This document shows, piece by piece, positions 1 through 8,075 of a DNA stretch of 64,000 nucleotides. A model generated the notes under the pieces. That model saw only the letters and a program-made list of their open reading frames with translations, was not told where the DNA came from and made no database searches. Position 1 is the first letter of the stretch. Every line of letters begins with the position of its first letter. Source of the DNA: an uncultured Bacilli bacterium (GTDB lineage Bacteria; Bacillota_I; Bacilli_A; RF39; UBA660); the NCBI GenBank assembly GCA_934167665.1, contig CAKPLN010000004.1, positions 1 to 64,000 of the forward strand. The letters run 5' to 3'. The position numbers and the translations under genes were made by a program.

Positions 1-75
1 ACCAAATGGTAGCTGCCAGTGTCAAGCCTTATAGGCTTCAGAGAAAAACCACCCTTTTTAAGGGTGGATTTTTAC
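1..75 (+). ncRNA. Possible 3' end of an SRP-like small RNA (partial)
   Basis: The first 45 bases contain TAGCTGCCAG preceded by a short A/G-rich stretch, which resembles the descending 3' side of bacterial SRP (4.5S/scRNA) RNA, where TAGCTGGCAG follows the S domain. It is followed by a short GCCT...AGGC hairpin and then an intrinsic terminator. The diagnostic S-domain loop would lie upstream of the window, so the identity is a guess from one short match. What is clear is that a transcript ends here, so the reading frame running through these bases is not real protein. Confidence 0.3.
47..75 (+). terminator. Intrinsic terminator
   Basis: CCACCCTT (49-56) pairs with AAGGGTGG (60-67) and is followed by ATTTTTAC. 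It is a strong stem for such an AT-rich region and lies inside the open frame that continues into the recombinase fragment, which argues that frame is an accidental fusion. Confidence 0.75.
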
Positions 76-701
76 TTCACGGAAGAAGAACAAAGAAAAC
101 TACTTATTATTTTGATGTTGTAGAACCATTAGTTAGTAAAGAATATTGGGAAGAATGCCAGGTACAACAAAAGAAAAACTCTAGAAGTTTTCAAAGAACT
201 CTAACTTATCTATTTATGCAAAAACTAAAATGCCCTAAATGTAAAAGAATATTAGGTGGTAAATCAACAACAAAGAAAAATGGTAATTCATATTATTACT
301 ATTACTGTCATGATTGTAAAATTAGTTTTAAAGAGTCTGAAATTGAGAAAACAACAGATGAATATATGGATTCAATCGTAGAATATGATTCAATTGTTAA
401 TCAATACTTCTTACCAATGATTAAGCAAAAGATAGAAAATCCAAAAGAAGAATTAGAAAAAGAATTCAAAAACCAAAAATCTAAATTTGATAGGATTAGA
501 GAAGCATATATAAATGAAGTATTTACTTTAAAAGAATACAATCAAGAACGAAAGAAAGTTGAAGGTATTATAAATGATTTGGAAACTAAATTAAACGAAA
601 CTAAAGTATGTGAAAAATTAAAATTTACTCCTAATGATATTTTAATTAAAAGAGATATCGACTTTATCAATTCAATCAAGTATCCCGATAAATTTAAATA
701 A
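76..701 (+). pseudogene. Large serine recombinase, C-terminal fragment
   Basis: The fragment encodes the zinc-ribbon and coiled-coil tail of a large serine recombinase (site-specific integrase of transposons and conjugative elements). Visible marks are the VVEPLVSKEYWEECQ motif, the zinc ribbon KCPKCKRILGG with CHDC about 20 residues on, and a long Lys/Glu-rich coiled coil up to the C terminus. The catalytic resolvase domain with its serine is absent: the frame is open to the left edge but upstream it runs through a terminator hairpin, so the gene was cut at about base 75. It is the remnant of an integrated element whose other parts (unknown protein, broken mob gene) follow. Family assignment is firm; loss of function is inferred. 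Confidence 0.75.
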
Positions 702-752
702 AGAAATAAGTTTTGGAATGAATATACACGAGATGAGAAAGCAGAACTTATA

Positions 753-1337
753 ATGAAATATATTGTGGAAATAGGACTAACTGATAAATATGGAAATTAT
801 ACTGATATAGAGTTTATCAAATTCAGAGAAAGTATAGCAAGTACTTCTAACGATTTATATTTCAAAGGTTATTATGATAGATATGTACCATCATTATTTG
901 GAAATATCTATGGAAAGATTAGATTTAGTGAATATCTACCTGAAGAAGAAAAGGCACAACAAATAATGAGATTAAGACAATTTTATGATGTTGGTTATTA
1001 TGAAGCAACTTATAGTGTTAAAGATAAAGTATTCTATTTTAACTTTTTAGAAGATAAGAAAACAATTGTTATAGTATTTCCATTAGAGGATTATAGAATG
1101 ATAGCTCCTGATGAGAAAATGGATACATATAATCTAGGAGTATTATATGTTAAAGAAGATAATGGAACATTACTGGAGCATGTTGATGATTTATTTAAAT
1201 TAATACCAGCTGAATGTGATGGTAATGTTGTATATAGTAAGGAACCTATATTGGTAAAATCAAAACCTGTTCCTTACAAGATGAAGAAAATTCATATAAT
1301 GAAATTTCTTCATAATAAAATGTGTGGCACGTTATGA
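753..1337 (+). CDS. Hypothetical protein of the mobile remnant
   Basis: This is a 194-residue protein of no family I recognise. It has no membrane segment or signal peptide. The middle is rich in aromatic residues, and the C terminus is basic (VPYKMKKIHIMKFLHNKM). The ATG at 753 is preceded by a purine-rich GAGAAAG. It lies between the recombinase fragment and the candidate oriT and mob gene and shares their extreme AT richness, so it probably belongs to the same integrated element. A terminator hairpin about 50 bases downstream suggests it ends a transcription unit. Function unknown. Confidence 0.6.
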   Translation: MKYIVEIGLTDKYGNYTDIEFIKFRESIASTSNDLYFKGYYDRYVPSLFGNIYGKIRFSEYLPEEEKAQQIMRLRQFYDVGYYEATYSVKDKVFYFNFLEDKKTIVIVFPLEDYRMIAPDEKMDTYNLGVLYVKEDNGTLLEHVDDLFKLIPAECDGNVVYSKEPILVKSKPVPYKMKKIHIMKFLHNKMCGTL

Positions 1338-1387
1338 AATTACAAAGTAATTTTGTAAGTAGCGATAACATTTTATTCTATCTTATG

Positions 1388-1422
1388 AAAAAATAACTAT
1401 TACGAAGTTTTAGTTATTTTTT
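1388..1422 (+). terminator. Intrinsic terminator
   Basis: AAAAAATAACTA (1388-1399) pairs with TAGTTATTTTTT (1411-1422). The A-run and T-run flank the stem, so it could work on both strands. Confidence 0.6.
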
Positions 1423-1460
1423 GAATAAGATAAAACGGATTTTAAGGTGTTAAACCTTAG

Positions 1461-1510
1461 CTCCCATATCTTGTTAGTATGACAAAATATATAGGGAGTT
1501 ATACATCTTG
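1461..1510 (+). other. Candidate oriT of the broken mobilization gene
   Basis: CTCCC (1461-1465) and GGGAG (1494-1498) form an inverted repeat around AT-rich DNA, and the right arm runs into TTATAC (1499-1504). MobV relaxases such as that of pMV158 nick in TAGTGTG/TTATAC, so TAGGGAG/TTATAC is a reasonable match. The site lies 40-90 bases before the mob start, the usual position. A second small inverted repeat, AAGGT/ACCTT, lies at 1444-1458. The nick site is inferred, not shown. Confidence 0.4.
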
Positions 1511-1548
1511 TCAAATAACTTTTTCAAGATAGAATTGGAGGTGAAATT

Positions 1549-2889
1549 ATGCTAGAACTAGCATACTCATTTCATATTGGAAATGATAAGAATAAAACTT
1601 AAAAAGCAAAGCAAAAGAATACTCCTACTAACTATAATAACAATACTATTCAAAATGCTATGCAGTTATCAAAAGTAAATCATCATAACTTAAGACAATA
1701 TGATAATAATCCTGAAAAGATAAAAACTTTATATGGCTCAAATGATATTGTAAAAGATGTTAAAGAAATATATAAACAAGAATTTGAAGAAGCAAGATTA
1801 GAATACAATTCTAAACAAACAAGAGATGATAGAAAGATAAAAGATTATTATAGTAAAATAAGTAATGATACAAAACATGATCTAGCAGTAGAAATTATTA
1901 TAGAACTTGGAGATATGGATTATTGGTGGGATAAAGATGATAAAGAAATGTATAAAATGACTAAAGTATATGATGAACAAGTTTTATATTTAAAAGAATT
2001 AGTTCCAGATTTTAAAGTAGCAAATGCGACTATACATTTTGATGAATCTTCTCCACATCTTCATATAGTAGGAATAGCAGTTAAAGAAAATTGTAAAACA
2101 GGTATGAGTAAGCAAGTTGGAAAATGTAGTGTATTTAAAAAAGATAACTTACCTAAAATACAAGATAAAATGAGAGATAAATGTATTCAAGGCTTTAATA
2201 AAGAATATGGTCTAAATGTTGTTTTAAAAGACAAACAAAAAGGAAGAAATATTGATTATAGAGTTAGTCAAAAGGTTGATTATGATGAACTAAAAAAGAA
2301 TTATAATAAACAAAGACAAAAAATAAATAAACTTAATAATCAAACAAAAGACTTAAATACTAAATCAGAAGAAATAAAAGATATTATTAATAATTTAAAG
2401 AATCAACCTTTATCAAATAAAAATCTACTTCTATCTAATCAAAATAAAGATAAGTTAATTGATTATATCGAAGAAGTAAATAAATCCACTAATGACTTTA
2501 AAGAAATAACTAACTACTCTTTATCAGTAGATAAAATAAAAGAAGATTTTGAAGAAAATCATAACTCTATTGAAGATTTAAGAAAAAGAGTTAAATTACA
2601 AAATGAAGAAATAAATGATTTAAGATGTGATTTAAATAATAAAGATAATGAAATATCATCATTAAAATCTATAATAAAAGATTTAAAAGATTCATTAGAC
2701 TATTGGAAAGATAAATTTCAAAGAGTAGTAAAATTTATTCACGATAAAATACATGATATATTTGGTGATAAAGACGATAAATATAAAGAAATGGCTGATA
2801 ATTTATTTATAAATGGCATTATGGATGAAAAAGAATATACTAGTGTTATTAATAAAAAAGATAAAAATCGTGATGATTTTGAGAGATAA
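1549..2889 (+). pseudogene. MobV-family (Mob/Pre) relaxase, interrupted by a stop codon
   Basis: This is the relaxase of a mobilizable element; it would nick oriT and start single-strand transfer. The Mob/Pre signature HFDESSPHLHIVGIAV (histidine-rich metal-binding motif) is present, followed by a long coiled-coil C-terminal half with heptad-like Lys/Glu/Asn runs. The natural start is the ATG at 1549, with AGGAGGTG just upstream and the N terminus MLELAYSFHIGNDKNKT, but the next codon is TAA (1600-1602). The same frame then continues unbroken to 2889. The first in-frame ATG after the stop is at 1660 and has no good ribosome site. A single point change, such as CAA or AAA to TAA, explains this. 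The product is probably not made in full, so mobilization by this enzyme is doubtful. Confidence 0.75.
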
Positions 2890-2990
2890 TTTATAATTAT
2901 TAATTAAAAAAATATAAAACAATGATATAATTCAGAAGAAGCAATGAATAAGTTATTATTGCAAGTTTATTAAGAGGTGTAAAGTTTTAT

Positions 2991-3629
2991 ATGGGACAAA
3001 TTGATAAATATTGGGATAAAATACATCTACAATATAATTCAACTTATGATAATTGGTTAAATAAATATGTATATTTATTTAATAAAAATAGTAGGATTAT
3101 AGAATTAGGATGTGGAAGAGCATATTGTAGTAAATACTTATTGGATAACGGATTTAAAAATATAGTAGCTTGTGATATTTCACAAGAAGTGTTAAAAATG
3201 GTTAATAGTTCAATACCTGAATTAAAAACGTTATTATTTGATATGAGTAATGGCTTGCCTTTTAGCGACAATTCAAAAGATGTAATAATTGCTGATTTAA
3301 GTTTACATTATTTTGATTTAAATACTACAAATTATATATTTGATGAAATATATAGAGTATTGGCAAATGATGGACTATTAATTGCAAGAGTAAATGCTAC
3401 AAATGATAAATTATACATTCCTAATAATTCTAAAAAAATTGAGAATAATTTCTACTATGATGGAAATATTTATAAAAGATTTTTTGAATATAAAGATTTT
3501 GATTCTCTATTTAATGGGTTTGATGTATGTAATTTAGTACAAGAAAATATGAGTAGATATGAGAAGCCAAAAATACTATGGGAATTTTGCATAAAAAAAT
3601 CACAAGTTAAGAGAGGATTAAAAAAATGA
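2991..3629 (+). CDS. Class I SAM-dependent methyltransferase
   Basis: This is a 212-residue soluble methyltransferase of the Methyltransf_11 type. Motif I is IIELGCGRAYCSKYLL (about residues 36-51), the acidic end of strand 2 is VACDIS, and IIADLSLHYFD corresponds to motif IV. The substrate is not evident; this fold serves small molecules, tRNA and natural products. The stop overlaps the start of the radical SAM gene by four bases (ATGA), so the two are translationally coupled and probably act in one pathway. An AGAGGTG ribosome site lies 12 bases before the ATG, a somewhat long spacing. The pair sits next to mobile remnants and looks like acquired cargo. Confidence 0.75.
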   Translation: MGQIDKYWDKIHLQYNSTYDNWLNKYVYLFNKNSRIIELGCGRAYCSKYLLDNGFKNIVACDISQEVLKMVNSSIPELKTLLFDMSNGLPFSDNSKDVIIADLSLHYFDLNTTNYIFDEIYRVLANDGLLIARVNATNDKLYIPNNSKKIENNFYYDGNIYKRFFEYKDFDSLFNGFDVCNLVQENMSRYEKPKILWEFCIKKSQVKRGLKK

Positions 3630-4390
3630 TTGATACAGGTTATTTATTTAGTAATGAACCAGATAGACTTTTTGTAAATACAAGTTTAGGTTGCACAGCA
3701 AATTGTGCATATTGCTACTTACCGACATTAAATTATTCAAAAGGGAAAGTATTAGACACATATATTACTGCTGAGGAATTAATTAAACAAGTAGAATCAT
3801 ATAAAGGATATAAATCTGGTAAGAATGGAACATTAATATCATTTGGATGTTATTCAGAATGTTGGGATGAAACTAACAAACCACAAACTATAAAATTAAT
3901 CGACTATTTTTTAAAAAAAGGAAACCAAGTACAGTTTTCTACAAAAAGATTTGTTGATTATAGGGATTTAATAGAAATAGGGAATAATATTAAGTATTAC
4001 GGTCAGCTAACTATTTTTGTATCTTCAGCTACAATAAGTGCTTGGGATAAATTTGAAAAAGGAACAACTGAACCATCGCAAAGATTTAAAAGTTTTGAAA
4101 TTACTAAAGAACTAAATATTCCTGTAATACTTTATATAAAACCTGTCTTACTTGACATAACTATAAGAGATATAAATAAATATATTGAAGTAATAAAAAA
4201 ATATAATATAAAAGATGTAGTAGTTGGAAGTATAATAAAAACAAATGGAACTGGAGAAGTTGCACCATTTGTTAAAGATAATTCTATGCATACACAGCCT
4301 ATAGAACAGGAAAAAGATATTATTGATTCGCTTTCAAAAGTATGCAAAGTATATACTAAAAGCATCCATGTGTTAGATAATTTTAAATAG
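3626..4390 (+). CDS. Radical SAM protein
   Basis: This is a 254-residue radical SAM enzyme. The cluster motif is CTANCAYC (CX3CX2C) in NTSLGCTANCAYCYLP near residue 20, which binds the 4Fe-4S cluster that cleaves S-adenosylmethionine. The rest fits a compact partial TIM barrel: FSTKRFVDYRDL and FVSSATISAWDKFE are reminiscent of the spore photoproduct lyase-like branch, but that is only a resemblance. There is no SPASM domain or extra cysteine cluster. The start ATG overlaps the methyltransferase stop. Its 3' end overlaps the convergent HIT gene by eight bases, so the three genes form a tight unit. Reaction and substrate are unknown. Confidence 0.8.
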   Translation: MIDTGYLFSNEPDRLFVNTSLGCTANCAYCYLPTLNYSKGKVLDTYITAEELIKQVESYKGYKSGKNGTLISFGCYSECWDETNKPQTIKLIDYFLKKGNQVQFSTKRFVDYRDLIEIGNNIKYYGQLTIFVSSATISAWDKFEKGTTEPSQRFKSFEITKELNIPVILYIKPVLLDITIRDINKYIEVIKKYNIKDVVVGSIIKTNGTGEVAPFVKDNSMHTQPIEQEKDIIDSLSKVCKVYTKSIHVLDNFK

Positions 4391-5036
4391 ATATTTTATT
4401 TTTAAAGTCAATAATTGTTTGTTTCAGTTTGTTTATGCTATTAGGAGTTATGCATTTTTCTTGCCATAAGAAATTGTTATCTCCTAATTTTTCTAATATT
4501 AATTTTCTTAAGAATTGACTAGGTAACCTGTTAACTTTATATATAACTTTTCCATCTTTTTCGCTTTCAATGTATATATATGAAAATTGATTATTAAAGT
4601 CATAATTTGCTAGTATATCACACTCTATGTTATCTCCTAACATTTTATTTAAAGTATTCTTTATATCTAATTTATTGTTAAAATATGGAATACAATGCAG
4701 ATGAGCATGATCTATACTTGCACCAGCATAACCTGATTGTGCAGAACCATGTTCAAAAAATAAAATATCAGTATTATAAAGATTCTTATAGATTATTTTT
4801 AGTTTTTCTTTAATCTTAATAACATCTTCTTTTATTTCTTTAGGCATTTCATAGAAATTTAGATAATGATAGTTAGATATAATTAAGATATGACCAATAG
4901 TTAATGGAGAAATATCGACCTGAACATATATGTTTTTGTTTTGAAATAAAATAGTATCATTGGTTGGTAAAGTAGCAAGTCTATTATTTTCAAGCCTTGA
5001 GTTTATGCAAAAAGGACAATTTTTCGAATAATTCAT
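4383..5036 (-). CDS. HIT-family nucleotide hydrolase/transferase
   Basis: This is a 217-residue protein of the histidine triad family, which hydrolyses or transfers nucleotidyl groups (for example AMP-linked substrates). The triad is clear in SIDHAHLHCIPYF, and the N terminus carries CPFC, a common zinc pair in HIT proteins. It is longer than a minimal HIT protein (about 110-150 residues); the last 80 residues form an extra domain I cannot name. A good ribosome site (GAGGTGAA) precedes the ATG on the minus strand. It converges on and overlaps the radical SAM gene. A joint pathway that makes or cleans up a nucleotide-linked compound is conceivable but unproven. Confidence 0.8.
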   Translation of the reverse strand: MNYSKNCPFCINSRLENNRLATLPTNDTILFQNKNIYVQVDISPLTIGHILIISNYHYLNFYEMPKEIKEDVIKIKEKLKIIYKNLYNTDILFFEHGSAQSGYAGASIDHAHLHCIPYFNNKLDIKNTLNKMLGDNIECDILANYDFNNQFSYIYIESEKDGKVIYKVNRLPSQFLRKLILEKLGDNNFLWQEKCITPNSINKLKQTIIDFKNKISI

Positions 5037-5120
5037 AATTCACCTCATTCAATCCCATTATATATTATTTTTATATAATGGTCAAATTAGCTAATTTGGT
5101 TAAGAAATAAGTAAAAAGTA

Positions 5121-5149
5121 TTGAAAAAAAATAAAAAAATTGATATTAT
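5121..5149 (+). promoter_or_regulatory. Promoter of the small RNA candidate
   Basis: TTGAAA (5121-5126), a 17-base spacer, then TATTAT (5144-5149). Spacing is ideal and no open reading frame with a ribosome site follows before the terminator. Confidence 0.55.
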
Positions 5150-5155
5150 TTTTAT

Positions 5156-5254
5156 AGTGATTGATATAAATCAATCGTCTTTATGCGAAAGAGTTGTAAA
5201 CCACTTCGTCGTTCGCACCAGGTTATAATTAACAGGCTTAAGGCCTGTTTTTTT
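5156..5254 (+). ncRNA. Candidate small RNA of unknown family
   Basis: About 95 bases run from a well-spaced promoter to an intrinsic terminator (AACAGGC 5231-5237, GCCTGTT 5243-5249, then seven T). Inside are two further hairpins: GATTGAT/ATCAATC near the 5' end and TGCGAA/TTCGCA enclosing an unpaired GTTGTAAACCAC. A 68-codon open frame crosses this region but has no ribosome site and runs through the terminator, so I read it as RNA. No known riboswitch or sRNA family was recognised. It lies tail to tail with the next gene, so it is not a leader of anything downstream. Confidence 0.45.
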
Positions 5255-5258
5255 ATTT

Positions 5259-5283
5259 ACAAAAAAAGCCAGATATGGCTTTC
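5259..5283 (-). terminator. Terminator of the 5.3-5.6 kb minus-strand gene
   Basis: AAAGCC (5265-5270) and GGCTTT (5277-5282) form the stem. On the minus strand it is followed by a run of seven T. Confidence 0.6.
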
Positions 5284-5303
5284 TTGTTTGATGAGCTTAC
5301 TTA

Positions 5304-5645
5304 TTAAATTTTTTGTTTTACTTTTCCAGTACGATTATAATATTCTTCTCTTTCTTTTTCTCTTTGTTTTTCCCTTTGTAAATACGTAGCATCATCTTTT
5401 ATACATTCAAGTATTCCTTCTTTATCCCAAATAGTTTTAGGAGTAACATCTGTTTCATCATCAATATATATTTCAACTACTGGTACTTCTAATACGCTTA
5501 AGGTTGTAGAAACAAAATCCTTCATTTCTTTTACTTTGTCCTTTTGAACATAAAAATCAAATCCTAGATAGTCTGGACCTCCACAGGAAATATCAACAGG
5601 GTCATTTTTTACGCAATTAACACATATTTTTGAATATTTTGTCAT
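5304..5645 (-). CDS. Hypothetical protein with N-terminal cysteines
   Basis: This is a 113-residue soluble protein of no family I recognise. The N terminus has three cysteines (CVNCVKNDPVDISC), possibly a metal site. The middle is acidic (EIYIDDETDVT), and the C terminus is a charged helix (QREKQREKEREEYYNR). A strong AAGGAGAAGGAGAG ribosome region precedes the ATG on the minus strand, and a terminator follows, so it is a monocistronic gene. Function unknown. Confidence 0.6.
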   Translation of the reverse strand: MTKYSKICVNCVKNDPVDISCGGPDYLGFDFYVQKDKVKEMKDFVSTTLSVLEVPVVEIYIDDETDVTPKTIWDKEGILECIKDDATYLQREKQREKEREEYYNRTGKVKQKI

Positions 5646-6001
5646 AGTAATCTCTCCTTCTCCTTTAGTGCTACTTATTTTATCACATTTTTAATAATTT
5701 AAATATATTTTTATTATTTTTATGGTAAATTACTTAATATATTATAGATTGTTGAAAAAACTAAATTTAAAATTAATTTTTGCTGAAGAATGTTTTTGAA
5801 AAGTAGTTGTAAAAAATATTATGTCACCTATGGTAAATCGTCTTTTAATTTTAAGTTACAATTAAAAGTAATTCAAAAAAATAAAAACCAAAGGTACTAG
5901 TTTCTTAGTATCTTTTTATTTACATTTATTTACTTAGAAAAATTTATTTGTCTTGTATTTTATGTGTATTTTTGCTATTTTTAAAGTGGAGGTTATAAAG
6001 T
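5646..6001. other. Intergenic region with a plus-strand terminator
   Basis: No gene is seen in these 356 bases. The left part is the promoter region of the minus-strand gene. On the plus strand there is an inverted repeat TTTTAATT/AATTAAAA near 5845-5875 and a terminator-like stem AAGGTACTA/TAGTATCTT (5891-5912) followed by T-rich DNA. An unidentified short transcript could end here, but no convincing promoter was found. The last 20 bases hold the GGAGGT ribosome site of the next gene. Confidence 0.5.
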
Positions 6002-6889
6002 ATGAGTGATGGATTTGATTATATTGAGAAGATGGAAAATGATCGTAAAAGAGAGTTTGAAAGAATTGTTAACGATGAAAGGGTAGATCAATCCCTTATT
6101 AATCATGCAGCGTTTTTTAGAAGTTTTAGATATGCATATGAGAGTTTAAGCGGTTATGGAAAAATGCCAGTAAAAGTAGATGTTGATCGTTTTGGTAATG
6201 TTATTCTATCTACTGATTTTAGTGTTCCAACACGTTCTGATGTAACTTATAGTAGTGAAAGACAAATTTCTAAGCATACGTTTTCTTTAAGAAATCATCC
6301 TGAAGGTAGTGAAAATGAATATTTTTGTGAGGAAATAGAGAGTATTAATGTTAAATATCCTCAGCATGGTGTGGGTAAACCTGAGAAAAGTATTGGTGCT
6401 AGCAGAAGACTTAAAGTTTTTAAATTTAATGAATTAATTGCTAATAGCTGGAATTGTGTATTTTCTAATGTACCACTTGATTATAATGACGTTTATGCAA
6501 TGAGTTTGGTGCCAGCTGTTGGTTTAGGTCGGGCGCTTACGGGTTCTTTACCTACGATTGATGAAAGGTCATTGTGGAACTCAAATTATGTGTGTGAGGT
6601 AGCGCGTTCAAGAAATGGTATTGTAGAAACGATGCGTAGGCGTAAAGATGGTTGGTCAAACCCTGTTTGGGAACATAAATATAGTGAAGGTTATTTGATA
6701 CCTGGTTATGAAACTTTAGAAAGAAGTAGTGGACATGAATATTATTCACATACTCGAGTTACTTCACCAACTGGTACAGATAATAAAGAAGAAACTTTCT
6801 TGGATAGTAATTTTAGTTCTGTTAGTGAAGCTAGAACATACTTTAGTAATGACTATACTAGTGTTACTGAAGGTCCTAAAACGATGTAG
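6002..6889 (+). CDS. Hypothetical protein, paralog of the next gene
   Basis: This is a 295-residue soluble protein with no signal peptide or membrane segment and no family I recognise. It aligns over nearly its full length with the gene 42 bases downstream: shared blocks are VDQSLINH, the KHT(F/L)SL block, EYFC(E/D)E, VPLDYN/IPLDYN, GxEYYSxT and the C-terminal ETxLDSxFxSVxEAR(T/E)YF. The two arose by tandem duplication and are probably co-transcribed. The ATG is preceded by GGAGG at the right distance. A conserved tyrosine- and serine-rich pattern without catalytic signatures suggests a structural or binding role, but that is only a guess. Confidence 0.65.
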   Translation: MSDGFDYIEKMENDRKREFERIVNDERVDQSLINHAAFFRSFRYAYESLSGYGKMPVKVDVDRFGNVILSTDFSVPTRSDVTYSSERQISKHTFSLRNHPEGSENEYFCEEIESINVKYPQHGVGKPEKSIGASRRLKVFKFNELIANSWNCVFSNVPLDYNDVYAMSLVPAVGLGRALTGSLPTIDERSLWNSNYVCEVARSRNGIVETMRRRKDGWSNPVWEHKYSEGYLIPGYETLERSSGHEYYSHTRVTSPTGTDNKEETFLDSNFSSVSEARTYFSNDYTSVTEGPKTM

Positions 6890-6931
6890 CTACTGTTATG
6901 TTTTTAAGCGTTTTTAGAGGGAGATTAAAAA

Positions 6932-7876
6932 ATGGAGAATAATAAATTATTAAATAGATTTGCTATACCTACTATTCCTTTAGATTTATTAAAGGGTTTT
7001 GCTGAAAGTGTTACTACTGATAGGGCTAGTTGTGATGCGTTGATTAAAACAATTAAAGACGATTCTGAAAAAGTTATCTTTGATAATGATGTTGATCAAT
7101 CCCTTATTAATCATCCTCAGTTTTTTGGTGACTTTTGTGCCTTTTATGCACTTTTAAGTCATAACGGAAAATATCCAGTAATGGTTAATGTTAATTATGA
7201 TGGAAGTGTATCAATTTTTAATGAAGTTAGAGATGTAGCTCTTAATGATGATGTTTTTAGTAGTGCTAGTTATATTACTAAACATACTTTGTCTTTGAAA
7301 AGGCGTGGTAATATGGAATATTTTTGTGATGAAGAAAGAAATGTTGCTACTTATTTTCCTAAGTATCCTAGTGGTAAAAAAGTTGTTTCTGCTACTAAGA
7401 GCTTTGATGTTTATAGTGATATGAAGTTAGTTGCAAACAGTAGAAATACTATTAGTCGTAGTATTCCACTTGACTATAATGCAGCTTCTGCTATAACTTT
7501 AGTACCAGATGTTGATTTAGACTATGCACTTGATGGTTTACTTCCTGTTACTAATGAAAGTTTGTTAACTGGTTCAAATTATATTTTAGAAACAGCTCAT
7601 CTAACTGATGGTATTGTCAAGGGAGCATCTAAACGTAAGTGTGAAGGTAAGCATCAAACTATTTGGGAAGAGAAGGATAGTGAAAGCTTTTTAGAATCGG
7701 GTTGTGATTCATTAAGAAATGGTACTGGTACGGAGTATTATTCAAGAACATTAAAACACTCATCATTGTCTTTAAATGATACAACAGAGACTTATTTAGA
7801 TAGTAGATTTAAGTCTGTGAAGGAAGCAAGAGAGTATTTTGGTAGTGCTTATGACAGTGGTCGTAAGACAAAGTAG
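6932..7876 (+). CDS. Hypothetical protein, paralog of the previous gene
   Basis: This is a 314-residue paralog of the preceding gene, with about 30 additional N-terminal residues (NKLLNRFAIPTIPLDLLKGFAES) before the shared VDQSLINH block. The DNA around VDQSLINH is almost identical in both copies although the proteins are otherwise well diverged, so this short motif may be under strong constraint. GAGGGAG precedes the ATG, and a terminator follows the stop directly. No membrane segments. Function unknown. Confidence 0.65.
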   Translation: MENNKLLNRFAIPTIPLDLLKGFAESVTTDRASCDALIKTIKDDSEKVIFDNDVDQSLINHPQFFGDFCAFYALLSHNGKYPVMVNVNYDGSVSIFNEVRDVALNDDVFSSASYITKHTLSLKRRGNMEYFCDEERNVATYFPKYPSGKKVVSATKSFDVYSDMKLVANSRNTISRSIPLDYNAASAITLVPDVDLDYALDGLLPVTNESLLTGSNYILETAHLTDGIVKGASKRKCEGKHQTIWEEKDSESFLESGCDSLRNGTGTEYYSRTLKHSSLSLNDTTETYLDSRFKSVKEAREYFGSAYDSGRKTK

Positions 7877-7882
7877 TATTTT

Positions 7883-7911
7883 AAAAGATGACTTATGTTA
7901 TCTTTTTTTTT
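7883..7911 (+). terminator. Intrinsic terminator of the paralog pair
   Basis: AAAAGAT (7883-7889) pairs with ATCTTTT, and the T-run continues to 7911. Confidence 0.7.
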
Positions 7912-8075
7912 GTTATTTTTTAATTTGTTTTTTGTTCAAACTTTAATTTAACGTTTATTTCTGTTTTTTTATTTTTTCTAGCTATTTAAACATCTTTCTT
8001 ATTATTACCATTTTAATATATTGTAAAATTTAGAATAAATAAAAGAATATAGTAAATATTAATACTGGTGATGAT

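Noticed and set aside
5183..5389. 68-codon plus-strand open frame
   Set aside because: No ribosome site, crosses a terminator and the 3' end of a minus-strand gene; read as part of a small RNA unit.
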